Positions 25,230 through 39,086 of a DNA stretch of 64,000 nt are shown here, one piece after another. Each line of letters starts with the position of its first letter. Position 1 is the stretch's first letter. The position numbers and the translations under genes are program-made. The DNA comes from Cerrena zonata (taxonomy: Eukaryota > Basidiomycota > Agaricomycetes > Polyporales > Cerrenaceae): positions 186,001 to 250,000 of the forward strand of contig JASBNA010000034.1 in NCBI GenBank assembly GCA_038087015.1, read 5' to 3'. The notes under the pieces were generated by a model. The model made no database searches. It was not told the origin of the DNA and saw only the letters and a program-made list of their open reading frames with translations.

Positions 25230-25755
25230 TGTTGTTTTGAACGAAATACAAGATACAAGTAAGCAGAATACAAAAGATTATCGATTAGGTCCTAAGGACG
25301 ACGGGAAGGTGAGGGTAGAGGGAAGAGAAATATAATTACGAAGATCGAAATCAATGAGCTAAGTATTTTACGGATTAGGAAGGCAACGTGGTTCGTAGAT
25401 CTCCCGAATCCCGACGATGAACAGTGATATTCCGTGGTTTGATTGTTAGATCCAACATTCTTGAATGTAATACTATTTACATGAGGTCTTTTCCCTCTCT
25501 TGTCCCTCACAAGTAATATAAGTTGTCAAGCTAGAATAGTAAGAATAGTGTCCGAGTTTCACCCTCATTGTGAGCAGTGTATTTGCGCGAGGTGGAATAT
25601 GTTGTATGTAATAGATACTGCTAGTTGAGTGGAAATCACTTTAAGCTAGTATCACTTTACCTTAAGTAGGTACTACCTTCACTCGAGCCAAGTTAAATTA
25701 TATCGTCTTCAAGATTCTCACAGTATGCGATTTTGAGCCAAAGATATTATGAGCA
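25230..25755. other. Promoter of eIF5B and 3' flank of PEX3
   Basis: No gene is seen. The first 150 bases are the likely eIF5B promoter on the minus strand. The middle is AT-rich without clear repeats. Confidence 0.5.
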
Positions 25756-27691
25756 TTAACGAAATTGGTCTTCGTAACTAGAATAGATAATAGCAGAGAA
25801 CGCATTGACCTCTCGAATACTCCCCAGGCCCTATAATGATAAAAGCGTAAGATAATCGTCAGACCCACAATATAGATAGATATACTTACGTCGACCAACT
25901 CGTTGGGCAGACCTTCCACCGCAGAATGACACCATTTTGCCAACCCAGGAAGCATACCAGCCAAACGTACTCTTGGGCCTGAGAATCCTGATACATCGTC
26001 CACTACATCGCTTGGTGAGCCTTTGAAGACAGTCTTTTCCAGCCCATCAAACAATATTTCTGTTGCCTTGTCGAGGCTGGCTTCAAGTACAACTTGGAAC
26101 GACGCCGACGAAAGGTGTTGACGAGCCTCGGAAAGGAGAGTGTGGAACACTCTGTCATGAGTGAAGGCTTGTCGTGGCGGAATACCTCCTTGAGTGAGGA
26201 CGTGGTGTAGAGTCTCAGGTGATGGAGGAAGTAGCGTAGATATGAAGCTGGGTTACACAAGTTAGAGTCTAATCCAATAGGTATCGAAGGAAACTCACTT
26301 TATCCGACGCTCCTTGCCTTCGAAAGTTACTTCGAATTCCACCCGCCGTCGCACATCGCTCATCAGACGATGTAGCTCACTCGCATTGAGTTTCGATTTA
26401 AGGGAGACACTGACAAATATAAGGTTTAGTGTGATCCTGGAAAAGTCTTGGTTGACATACCCCTCAAAGACTTCCTCGACACCTCTCCGTACTCGTTCTC
26501 CCACATCCTTCCAACCCACATGCAATATCCACCAACTCAGTGTGAGGAACATTCTCTCCGTCTCTTCGTCAACTAACTCGACTTCCTGCAGCTCCTCTTC
26601 AGGAGAGGCGTTCTCCATATTACCACTCCATAGTAATGACGCAAGGGACAAACTATCCCTCCATTGTTCACGCATAATCTCTTCATGAGCTAGCTGTACA
26701 ATCGATTGGAGATATTTTGAGCGACCTAGGGCGTTCAGTTGAATATGGGTAAATAAAGATAGCAAAGTAGTTGAGTATAGTATCGTAAGCGTTCGCGTGA
26801 AAGCTGATATGTATGTAAGTTTCGGCATAATATTTTACGGCAGAAATAACTTACTGAGTATTTTGACTTCGCGCCAAAGTTCTGCTTTCGTTTTAGGTAC
26901 TTGGAGAGTTTGGTGCGGCGTAGATTGCTAAAATAAGTGTGAGAATGATAGTGGGCAAGTATTGACAGAATATCGTACCACTAGCGAATTGTCATAGCTC
27001 ACCGCAGAGCTATTTGTGAGTATTGAATCTGACAATTCTGTCCCCACTTGAGACTTTGGTGAATCTGATTGGGAATTGGACCCCGTATTTGACGGAGTTT
27101 GATCACTTGTGACTTGGGATGAGGACATGGAAAACTGGTCAACCCAGCTATTGGATGAAGCTGCAAGATCGGACGGGGCACCATCCTCCTGGCTGGTGCT
27201 TGAAACCACGGAGATAGAACCATTTTCGGAACGGTTATCATTCTCCTGGGGTGGGGGTTCGGATTGCAGTGGCTGGGGGAGTACAACTTGAACCTCGGCA
27301 GCTTCTGAAGTTGGCCTGGATGACCGAGATTGTGACTGCAGTTCTTGCGTAACCCCTTCTACATCCATTCCCTCGAGTATATTGCTCCCGAGGGTTGGTA
27401 GTAGGGCCATAACGGTGAAGCATATGTCCTGTTGGTTCTGCTCAAACCTCCGGCGAAGACTGTGTAGAAAAGAAGGATAATAAGATACCATTTCAATTCG
27501 ACATAGGTTATCTTCCCACTCATCCAAACTTACTTCTCTCTGGCCAGTCGGTCTTGCATCACCTTCTCTCGGACTTCCTCCAGCCGGTCGACCACATATC
27601 TTCCTGCAAGATATGCCCCACCGAGATATGCAGCGGTCCTGGTGATCCCCTGCCGTCGTTCATTGAAAAAGTTAGCTACTGCATGAAACAT
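25756..27691 (-). CDS. PEX3: Peroxin-3 (peroxisome biogenesis)
   Basis: Seven exons (27691-27534, 27459-27003, 26927-26855, 26803-26461, 26409-26299, 26247-25890, 25830-25756) total 1575 nt, giving 524 residues with no lesion. The N-terminus is NERRQGITRTAAYLGGAYLA, a short transmembrane anchor with basic flanks. Next come VVDRLEEVREKVMQDRLARE and NLRRRFEQNQQDICFTVMAL, then LPTLGSNILEGMDVEGVTQE, all typical of PEX3. A Ser/Gln-rich insert of about 100 residues follows, longer than in yeast. The C-terminal half contains LTILYSTTLLSLFTHIQLNA and ends near AIIYSSYEDQFR. PEX3 sits in the peroxisomal or ER membrane and docks PEX19 carrying membrane-protein cargo. It is divergently paired with the gene at 27837. 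Confidence 0.93.
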
Positions 27692-27836
27692 TGTACATTG
27701 GTATGGTTGGAAGCAGATGATGTCTCCAGTGCATTCCAGCGCCGGACATGTGTTTCGTGTGCCGGACAGCGCCTATCCAAATTCACACTCAACGTTCGAC
27801 CTTGACCACCACTTACACTTTCAATAATCAGACATC
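27692..27836. promoter_or_regulatory. Compact divergent promoter
   Basis: Only 145 bp separate the start codons of PEX3 (minus) and the 86-residue membrane protein (plus), so both must be driven from this stretch. I see no clear TATA box on either strand. Confidence 0.55.
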
Positions 27837-28327
27837 ATGGTCAGTACTATTAGTAACAACACTCTGATAAAGCACTCAAACAAGTTCTATATAGGGTGGT
27901 GGTGCTAGATATCCTTATCCAAAGGAGGTGTGGTCGCCAGCCGGTGCGTGTCAACGAAACTTTACAACCAATCGTCTCGAGAACTAAACTTTCAATAGGT
28001 GGCTGGTGGACAAGACCTTCAAACTGGAAGGCCAACACTGCGATCCTATTTGCTGGTATCCTCACCGTCACGTATGGCGCTTGGACCGTCAGTGCTGATC
28101 GGGAGGTGCGTGTCGGTTTTCTTTGCTTGACAGATGGATTGACAGATGGATTAACATTATGTGCCGAGCAGTGGAGATATATTGAGCCTTCGCGCCCTAT
28201 TCCTTCAATGCAGGTAAGCCTCAATACATACCACGCATCCAGTCGTGCTGAAATAGGTTATACACAGTGGGCGAAACAATACAAAGATAGACAACGGTCT
28301 GGGTCGTCAGAAGAGGAACATAGCTAG
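27837..28327 (+). CDS. Small conserved single-pass membrane protein, probably mitochondrial
   Basis: Five tiny exons (27837-27839, 27895-27943, 27999-28105, 28172-28213, 28268-28327) total 261 nt, giving 86 residues; exon 1 is just the ATG. The sequence begins GGGARYPYPKEVWSPAGGWW, then TRPSNWKANTAILFAGILTV as a single membrane helix, then SADREWRYIEPSRPIPSMQW. I recall similar small proteins across fungi. Size and layout suggest a respiratory-complex or other inner-membrane accessory subunit, but I cannot name it with certainty. Intron 3 contains a perfect 12-bp tandem duplication (GACAGATGGATT twice). The perfect phase of all five exons supports a real gene. Confidence 0.78.
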
Positions 28328-29752
28328 ACTTGCCGCCTATGTCACTGTAGTCCCCCAGATTCTTGCAAGCGAAGTCAGCTGCTTTCACCGGTGATCATGA
28401 AGTGCAATTTTGTGCGGCTCCGAATGAAAGCCAGGGAAAGAACATCCCACTTTGTGTCAAGGTTTATTTCTTCTCAGTAAGAGCTCGCGGGAAGTGTTTG
28501 CTAACTACAAAATCACACCAAGTCCGCGATATATCGTGTGCTGGGTAATTTCCATATGCTGGGGCGCAGTAAGTACCATCTCGATGGCTATATACTTACT
28601 CAAACTCGTTCCCAGTTGAACCTTCTTTCAGAGAGTACACCGACGCCCATTGCTAAATGTTGCATTAAGTGCGGTCAATTTGCTTCAACACTCACAGGCT
28701 GGGCCATGCGGTATCCTCAAATAACAACGTCCGAAATACGAGCGAACAGGGTGCAAACCTGCATTTGTAATATCTAAGTATTACCATGTTCCAAAGAACA
28801 TCCTCGAGCTTGGTAGACTTCCTAATCACAATTTGCGTACTTTGTGGGTGACATGCTTTTGATTCTTTTTCACGACCACGATGCCTTCCTATCTTGTTTG
28901 TAGGTTGTTTTCCACATTCCGCAGCAATGGCCCATCCCCCCGGAATACCTATGTGTGGTTTTCTTGACCTTCTCACACAGAGCTCCTGAGCGTGTCGTCC
29001 AGATACCCGTCTTTGGTGCTGACGATCTCGAAGTTGATTCTACTGGCACGCGGTGGACTTCCCACTCACATTGTCGCGGCCTTCCATTGGTACCTAGCTC
29101 TGGCCTCTCGATAAGTCTACAATGGTTCGTGGGTATGTGTTTGTTTCCGTGCATTCGGGAACTGTAAATGACGTCTGCGCTTATTTGCTCCTTTCGTCAT
29201 TTCTCCTATGCTTGAGACTAATGAGGTTCGGAAGAATACGAGTTCACCTCCTATTCCACAGCTCCAACACACGACTCAACGGTCCACAATTCCAATGCTC
29301 ACGGGATTCTGGATTGTTATAAATTGGGATATCCTTCCTTGAAAACTTTCGCATTTCGCCAAATATCACCATACGAACTTGCATAAAATGTATGTAACTA
29401 GCAGATGACGCCTGCGTTTTTGGAATGCCGGCGGCGTCATCTGCTAGATTAGTGCCAGAAGCCGATTGTTCCTAGTACAATTCGCCGACATTTTGTCCCG
29501 TTACAAGTTCGTAAGTCGCCGTAATACTTCCGGGTGTTAAGGTGCTGGTGTATGTCACAAATCGTGTTGAGAATTTGATGCCATATTGTTTCAAACACAC
29601 GTTCTCTTGTGGTTGAAATACTGGGCAAACGTTATTCTCTATCTCGTGATACCATATGACAGAGGAAGTAGACAGAGGAAGCATTCTGGGGTCAAATTTG
29701 GTACAAGTACATTCACGTCCTGCTTGACATCCTGAAGGTTAGCGCTTATAAA
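28328..29752. other. 1.4-kb region without a recognised gene
   Basis: Short ORFs overlap on both strands around 28690-29170. One plus-strand stretch (about 28900-29150) could be coding but matches no family I know. A strong inverted repeat lies at 29398-29447, listed separately. Confidence 0.45.
29398..29447. repeat. Perfect 15-bp inverted repeat with 20-nt loop
   Basis: Arms CTAGCAGATGACGCC (29398-29412) and GGCGTCATCTGCTAG (29433-29447) are exact reverse complements. The unit lies in the 3' flank of the MocA-type gene that ends at 29753. It could be a short foldback or MITE-like remnant, or a hairpin in a transcript. The GC-rich loop has no obvious motif. Confidence 0.65.
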
Positions 29753-31183
29753 CTATTGTTGAACCAGCTTCACGAGGTCGACGGGGCTGCCGTTGCTGTT
29801 GAGACCGGCCTGGATGAAAGCAACATCTTTCAATGCTTCGAACGGATCCCCGAATCCGTCGTTGTTGCCAGCAATAGCCGCAAAGAAACTCTTCAACTCC
29901 ACCTCAACGCCCTGTGATCGTTCTTCAATCACTTCTTCCTTTTCGCCGGTTGGCAACCCCTTATCGTCCCTCGTCACTGTCCTGGTCGTGATACGGACGG
30001 CGGGATACACCTTCCCGTTGGCATCCTTTCCTTTCACCATGTCAAGAAAGACCCAACCGTCAGATCCGGTAACACTGATACCGTTTCCGGCCAAAGTGGA
30101 ACGTGAAGGGACCGGTGCACCAAAGTGGAGCTCAACAAGTCCGTGTGAGCCATCCGCATTCCGGGTAGTTGCATTGATTACATCGTGAGGTGCAAGATGC
30201 TCTTGGTTCAGGGATGCGTAGCCCGAAAGGGAAACTATAGGGCTAGGCAAGATCACCCGAAGGATAGCAGCTGTATGCTAGAAGCGAAAGGGGTCATGGT
30301 CAGCTAGACAAAATCTCGGAGAAACTAACTGAAGGCTAACGTACTACACCGCCGTCCAACTATGAAGAAGAAGGTGCACGTCAGTGACACGATAGAGTCG
30401 GTCGAGAAGAGCCTATCTTACCAAGAAACCACCCTGATACTAGAAGCACGGGGTTGAAACGATGAGCGTCACATCCAGTGCTATCACGCCAACATCAAGA
30501 GCACTTACATCGGGAATTGTTCGCCAAGGTGTGTTGTACCATTTGGAGTCCTTGCCAACGTAGTTGACGACCCTCACATTATACGAGTTAATTTTGCCGA
30601 TCTTGCCACTTTTTAGGACTTTGCCCGCAGCTAAGTGGGCAGGCTCGACTTCGTAATTTTCCGCAACACGCCAGACGAGCCCTTTCGGCTTATAGACTGA
30701 GTTATACTCCGCAATCAACTTGAGCCCACCGGCTACATCTGGAGCGACCGGCTTCTCGCTCAGAACATGCTTCCCTGCTGCCAGTACTTTGAGAATAATG
30801 GAAGGCTGGAGTGTGATTGGGAGAACAACAATGACAGCAGTAATGTCTGATCGAGCGAGAAGAGCATCCAAGTTTACGTTCTGATCTCCATCATGATAGA
30901 CAGCAGGAGGGGTGGTCGTCTTCAATAGCTCCTGTGCCTCCTGAGCAACCTCTTTGGCGCTCTTTTCAGAACGTGAATACACTGCTTTCAGCTCAGCTGC
31001 TCCCTCGCCTAGCGTCGCAAGGGCAGGGATGTGTGCTACATAAATGAAAAATGCGACAGATCGCAAGGAGTTCGCGTTGAGTGTATGTGAGATGGTGAAT
31101 CTCCGGATTTACATCGAATGGGCGGACATACTTTCTTTGGCGAATATGCCCGCACCTAGTATAGCAATTCCAGGCGGAGACAT
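29753..31183 (-). CDS. Gfo/Idh/MocA oxidoreductase, Gal80-like subgroup
   Basis: Five exons (31183-31132, 31035-30509, 30439-30422, 30359-30345, 30277-29753) give 378 residues. The third and fourth exons are only 18 and 15 nt, yet they restore the conserved YQGGFLLDGGVH active-site stretch perfectly. The N-terminus is MSPPGIAILGAGIFAKETHI, a Rossmann NAD(P) motif. AAGKHVLSEKPVAPDVAGG holds the EKP lysine. The C-terminal beta domain ends with SFFAAIAGNNDGFGDPFEAL and DVAFIQAGLNSNGSPVDL. Fungal relatives are annotated as NAD-binding Rossmann or Gal80-like oxidoreductases; the EKP motif suggests an enzyme rather than a pure regulator. The substrate is unknown. It is transcribed away from the GH1 beta-glucosidase at 32074, with about 890 bp between start codons, so co-regulation on a sugar is possible but unproven. 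Confidence 0.88.
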
Positions 31184-32073
31184 CGTAAAGTCAAATTGCA
31201 GTAGTAAGCGGCTGCTAACAGGTGAGGTGGGTGTCGAGTTCGATGAGAGACAAACGAGATAGATGGATATCAAGAAGGATGTAGGTCCGTCGGAATAACC
31301 CAAGCGTTTGGAAGATCACGAAGTCTTGCGTTCATACAGCCGGCAAATCTTCGGCGGTATCCCTTTACAGAATGATTGCTTGAGAAAGCAGCTGAAAGTA
31401 TAGACATTGTTTCAGGACCCCTGGAAGGCCTTGCGATTTCTCAATGAACCCCAAAAGTTGTTAAGATATTTTTCAAACAGTTGAGAAAGGTAAGAAAGTC
31501 GAGCACTACGGTCGAGCTTCGCAAAGATATTATGGCGTCTAGTGTATCATAACTCTGCCAGCGGAGTTCAGGCACATAATTTCTTGCAACTCACCTCGAG
31601 CACGTTACTCGTCTGGGGCCCCGGCAACATCATTTACAGATAGGTTCTTATGTTTTAAACGGCCAAGGGACAACGAATTACGACTAACCTAAACTGAACG
31701 GGAATTAGCAGCGGAGCACTGCTTCGTACGAAATCTCGGAGGGATGCATGGGGTCCCGAATGACCTTATTACCCGGTCGCATCCCTTGAGTACACCTCAG
31801 AGACGGATGGGAATACTCCATCTTCCTCTGGAAAAACAATTGCCAGGAGGCCGACCTTCTATGTGATGCAACTGTTTCTGGACGAATCGTGCGCTCTACT
31901 CACCCGTCGCAATGTTTCCTATCCACTCCTCGGCGTATCCTCGGTTTCCCCTTGTCGGGTGTGCCGTCCAGAGTCCACCCAGAGATGATATCGGCATTTA
32001 ACTTGTGCAGGCCTTTAAGAGAAACGATGTCAGGCTCTTCTGCCCCTGTTTTCCCGTCTCCTACACACTCAAA
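31184..32073. other. Divergent intergenic region
   Basis: Lies between the MocA-type gene (minus) and the GH1 gene (plus) and should hold both promoters. No ORF of interest and no repeat is seen. Confidence 0.5.
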
Positions 32074-34766
<2,693 letters not shown>

Positions 34767-35366
34767 ATGGAGTACGGCCTTCTCCTTATCTTCACTCCGA
34801 TGGACCATCTTCTTTCCTCTGAACTTCAGCTATCGTATTTTACACTCTTCACTCTGATGGACAGGACCAACTGTCGAAGTTAGAACGTTAACGCTCCTGA
34901 TACCACCTTATGTATAACCCCGTGTTTGTATCCCGTTTGTACTTGTACCGATGTGTTAGCTATTTCGAGATTCGCATATTGAACTGCAAAATTATACGTC
35001 TGGTAAGCTCACTGACCATGGCGGGTAAGCAGTTATACAATCTAAGGCACCGTTTACCTAGAGTTATTTACAGCACCCTGTTATTACTCTAACATCTATA
35101 TATAGCCTGTTCCGAGTAAGCCCGCGCCATATTTTGTAATTGTGAGCTTGTCTTTCTCACAAACCTTCATTAACCTCAGCCTGTATATTTTCATGTAACT
35201 ACAAGCAAGTCATTTCTCCCCCTTTTGTCAGTTTCAATAAAGGTTGTTTTTACATATCTACAATAGTACCCCACGTATGCACGGCCACCGGAGTGGGAGG
35301 GTCAGATCTGACTAATATCAGGCAAATCACAGTCGCCAAGGGTGTTCAACACTATCAGCAGGAGAT
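34767..35366. other. Intergenic
   Basis: 3' flank of the GH1 gene and upstream of the F-box fragment. AT-rich; no gene seen. Confidence 0.5.
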
Positions 35367-35954
35367 GTGGGCACTCAAAAATACCCTGAAACCGTTAATG
35401 GACTGATATTTGGAATACGAAAACTCTCTCCAGAGCACATGATTGTACTTGGGGAGGTTATTCGTGCCCATGGCCCTCACGAGATACGCGTCAGGGTGAT
35501 TGACCGCAAATCTGATGTTAAGACCATCATGGTCTCACAAGCGACGTTGTCCTCATGTTACCTTGTATGCCGTACATGGAGGGATATCTTCACAACCATT
35601 CTCTACTCCAACATATACATAGCCAATGGAAACCAAGCAACCAAACTCCTACGCACCCTTCGGCATACGCACCCTAAGCACACCCAATTCATACAATCTA
35701 TGACATTAGATTGTTTTGAGTTATACAGTCCTTGGACCGCAATCCTAGCGATTTCTAAAGATACAGGTACTACATTCACCAGCCTCCATTCCATATACAT
35801 TATTGGTTTGCAATTATCTCATATACCCCGGAGAGAATTCCGATGGTCTTTGCAGCAAATACCTCTCGATTGCAGGATTTTACTATCAGACGTTCGCCTA
35901 AAACCGCATCAAGTTCCGAGGTTTCTTCCTTTTTTGAACACTCTACCCTCCTAA
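35367..35954 (+). CDS. Truncated F-box-like protein
   Basis: A single 195-residue ORF. LSSCYLVCRTWRDIFTTILY with SNIYI and LLRTLRHTHPKH is the second half of an F-box followed by the usual linker of Agaricomycete F-box proteins. PHEIRVRVID upstream fits the first F-box helix. The expected C-terminal repeat region is missing: the ORF stops at 35952-35954 and the next ORF is unrelated coiled coil. It is therefore either a short F-box gene or the 5' remnant of one. If functional it would bind Skp1; no substrate domain is visible. Confidence 0.5.
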   Translation: MGTQKYPETVNGLIFGIRKLSPEHMIVLGEVIRAHGPHEIRVRVIDRKSDVKTIMVSQATLSSCYLVCRTWRDIFTTILYSNIYIANGNQATKLLRTLRHTHPKHTQFIQSMTLDCFELYSPWTAILAISKDTGTTFTSLHSIYIIGLQLSHIPRREFRWSLQQIPLDCRILLSDVRLKPHQVPRFLPFLNTLPS

Positions 35955-36539
35955 GTGACGTATAAACTCTTCCATCCGGCCAAATTGAATCAGTTGATAG
36001 GAGTGGGGAGCAAAGATAAACCTTCGGCACCTTTCGGTCGGCACAAAAATCCATATTCTGAAATCGGACATTTGTTTGCAGCACTATCGTATAATTTCGA
36101 GGAAAAAATGATGAACAGAAGAGAGCTTCCGCGGGCAATTCCCTCAATTCGGGAGCATCTGCATCTGCAGAGCAAGAAAGAGGCTGAGGAACAGGTTGAC
36201 GAGCGGTTGAAGGAGGCTGAGATGCGTTGGCTGAAGGGAGGAGAGGTTCTAAAGCGGACGAGAGAGGCTCTACAGCGCGAGAGAGAGGCTTTACAGCGGG
36301 CGAGAGAGGCTCTGCAGCAGGCTTGGGAGGATCAGGTGGTAGTGAGTTGGCTGAGGAAGAGAAAGGCTAAGGAGCGGGTGAGAGAAGCTAAGGAGCGGGT
36401 GAAAGAGGCTAAGGAGCGGGTGAAAGAGGCTGAGGAGCGGGTGAGAGGGGCTGAGGAGTGGGTGAGAGGGGCTAAGGAGCAGATGAGAGAGGTTAAGGAG
36501 CGGAGACTCAGAGGCACCCCCCTGAGGCTTGAAGCTTGA
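35955..36539 (+). CDS. Coiled-coil ORF built on a 21-bp repeat
   Basis: A 194-residue ORF in which the second half is an uninterrupted charged helix made of seven-residue units of the type AKERVKE, ideal for a coiled coil. It begins right after the F-box fragment stop, in the same frame; the start could also be at the ATG at 36109. No homologous family is recognised. It may be the C-terminal part of the upstream F-box gene after a nonsense change, or a chance ORF created by the minisatellite. No other domain is visible. Confidence 0.35.
   Translation: MTYKLFHPAKLNQLIGVGSKDKPSAPFGRHKNPYSEIGHLFAALSYNFEEKMMNRRELPRAIPSIREHLHLQSKKEAEEQVDERLKEAEMRWLKGGEVLKRTREALQREREALQRAREALQQAWEDQVVVSWLRKRKAKERVREAKERVKEAKERVKEAEERVRGAEEWVRGAKEQMREVKERRLRGTPLRLEA
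36366..36503 (+). repeat. 21-bp minisatellite, about 6.5 units
   Basis: Unit GCTAAGGAGCGGGTGARAGAG (R = A or G) is repeated in frame six times from 36366 to 36491, then partly. Units differ by a few substitutions. It codes for a heptad (AKERVKE type), so the DNA period equals the coiled-coil period. Confidence 0.85.
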
Positions 36540-37102
36540 AGTTCAAAATGCCATTGTGGGTATGAACCGGGGCACGTTCAAATACAGTGGAGAGACTAGG
36601 AAACTTGGGGCCGGAAGATGGTGGATACAATCATGAGCACGATGAATATCTTTGTTTATACACCACTATAGAACCCGTTTCACAATTTCAATTCGCATTT
36701 TGTTGCCGCGTGAGTCATATACTTAAATGGATTCCATACCACTGAACCATTAGACTTGCCTTTTATGGATGTCAAACCGCATTGGGAGAAAATGACATGT
36801 TACCACAGTGATGCTAAAGGCCATGAGCTTTGTTCAAAGCCACCAGCCGGCCCATTCAGATGCCTGACTTTGAGACGGCACTGATAGATACTACAGAGAA
36901 ATTTTGAACATAAGCACTTATGCTAGTCATGTTTTAATGAACATATTTAGAGTAGTCACGTACCCTGGTGCCATGTCTAGTGCCTTCATTCTATACCACC
37001 TCTATTTTGGTATACAGACACAAAACGCATACATATATAAACACAAATAACAAAATACAAACCGCCGACATCTCTAACTCTCCCAGCGATTTACTACACG
37101 TA
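36540..37102. other. Intergenic
   Basis: 3' flank of the coiled-coil ORF and of the ERT1-like gene. No gene seen. Confidence 0.5.
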
Positions 37103-39086
37103 TCAACATTTAATAAAATTACCTACAATCAACGTCGGTATCCCATACGGATCTCGTCTGATCGTGAATGAGAAACAACAGCTGATGAACCTCTCTTCTG
37201 GTTTTCCTTCGGATTCGCGTCCGCGGACGGTGGTGGGACTTGTCGAGCCGTGAGTGGGGAGCGCGGGTTTGAAACGAAGGACGCAGGAGGTGAGGACGGC
37301 TTTTTGGTTGGAGTCGAATGCGACATGGCCGTATTTCTGTTGTATGATGTCAGTTGGGTTGACTGAGAGGGTCAGATAGGCAAGACGACTGACCTCCCAG
37401 TAGTTCACAGCAGAGTCCTCAGCCATCAGTTCATATATGCATAGTCGGCCCTATAGGGTCAAGCACGTCAGCGTCATCCAAGCAAGCCAAATCACGAAGA
37501 GAGATAAACGCACGTCACGCAGCATATACCCATCGACTCCAACCAACTCTGCAAACTCCCGGTTGGCTTTATAAATCTCACCCGTACGTCGCCATAAACA
37601 GGCTGGAATAGCCATCGCAGAGAAAACTCGATCATAATCGAGCAAGTAACCGCTCGAACGCTTCTTCTATGAAGACGAGATCGATGTCTGTTAGAGACTC
37701 GGATTGGGCTATCGACTGATAATATTGCGTAAGTGGAAATGACACCATATGTGGGAGTGTGTGAACGTACTCGGAATTTTGGTCGCAAGACCGATAAGGG
37801 TTGAAGAATTTTTTGTTTCGAGTCTTGCGATACGCTTCAAAGCAAACTATCAGCAGGTACAAAGGGTGTACTTGGGAGTGAGACATACTTTTTGTCCATC
37901 CAGCGAGATAGACGAGCATAACCCTTCACATAGTTGTAGGGTTTTAATAGACCAGCCTCGTATTTACTCCGAATGACCATATTTAGTCGTTCATTCCGCG
38001 TCCCCGAGGCTTGATCTGCAGCCGTCAAGAAAAACCTTTCCGTTTTAGTAGCAGCGGGAAGGACCACAGGTGGTGGCTCCTCGGAGGGTTTCTCGGGGGC
38101 GGGCGGGGCAGGCTCATTCGAAGGTTGTGCTTGGGAGGGGTCAGCCATATATGAGCTGTTATCTACAGCCATGCTCATGGGATTAGTGTAAGGAGACGTG
38201 GACATCAGGGGCGGTGCCATAGCTGCTGGATTGAAGAACGAGTTCTCGTCGAGGGATTCTAGAAAGTCCCTGGAAAGGTGTGGAGTGAGGTTATAGAATT
38301 TGACATGTGAAGGTTAGTGATCCGTGTACATACGAGAGGACCGAGAACTCGTTTCCGAGAGTTTCGGGTTGGTAGAGAAATGCGTTCTGCGGCGTGAGGT
38401 TCATGCTCGGCCAGCCGGTGTTGATGGTGGACGTGATGGGCGTGGTGTATGGCTGAGGCGGAGCTACGGGAGCTATCATAACACGAAACCAAAGGTCAAG
38501 ATACCCAGCACTTGTGATAGATGCTCAAGCAACTGCTTGCCAGGTAATGATTTAGTCACGTCAACCTGTTGGGCAGGTTGAGGTGGCTGAGATGGTGCGT
38601 TTGAAGCAGGTCCGGAAGACGAAGACGCCTTATCCTTGTCTTTCGCCGAGGGACGCCGTTCGTCGTGACAGAGATGTCCAATTTCACGTTTGATACTGTC
38701 CAGAGGGTGTTAGCATTTGGCATGGGTCCGCTCTGATTACGTATCCTGGAAAGAAAGTGTTGTACGCAGGCAGACACTCACCATCGCTGACACGGGCGAC
38801 CCTCATCACAGGTCATATGGCTTCTGCGGCAATACAAGCACGCATGGTTTACTTTTCTTCGCTTCGACGACTTTTTCTTCTTGCCGCCATCGTCGTCGTG
38901 GTCTGAGGAAGATGCGCGGTGGCCGTTGCCGATATTGTGCTGGCTCGCAGTGTAATTTGAATGAGTAGGTTCAGAGGACGAAGGCTCGGCGTGGCCCGGA
39001 TCGTTTGGGTAAGTAGAAAGTGCTGAATGCATGTCTGGGTCGGGAGGCCTCGGAGGATAAGAACTTACAAAACCCTGCCATCCCAA
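37103..39086 (-). CDS. ERT1: Zn2Cys6 regulator of gluconeogenesis, ERT1/AcuK-like
   Basis: Several minus-strand exons. A Ser/His-rich N-terminus leads to a Zn2Cys6 binuclear cluster: KKSSKRRKVNHACLYCRRSH, then MTCDEGRPCQRC after a spliced junction, then IKREIGHLC. A long Pro/Ser linker follows, then a conserved middle (SKYEAGLLKPYNYVKGYARL). The C-terminal part looks like a PAS-type domain (PACLWRRTGEIYKANREFAE, then LVGVDGYMLRDG, RLCIYELMAEDSAVNYWE), as in yeast Ert1 and Aspergillus AcuK. These factors activate gluconeogenic and respiratory genes on non-fermentable carbon. The start is uncertain: 39086 (MGWQGF) or 39032 (MHSALST). The stop is at 37103-37105. The exons I joined read open without frameshifts; I did not resolve every border. 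Confidence 0.82.
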
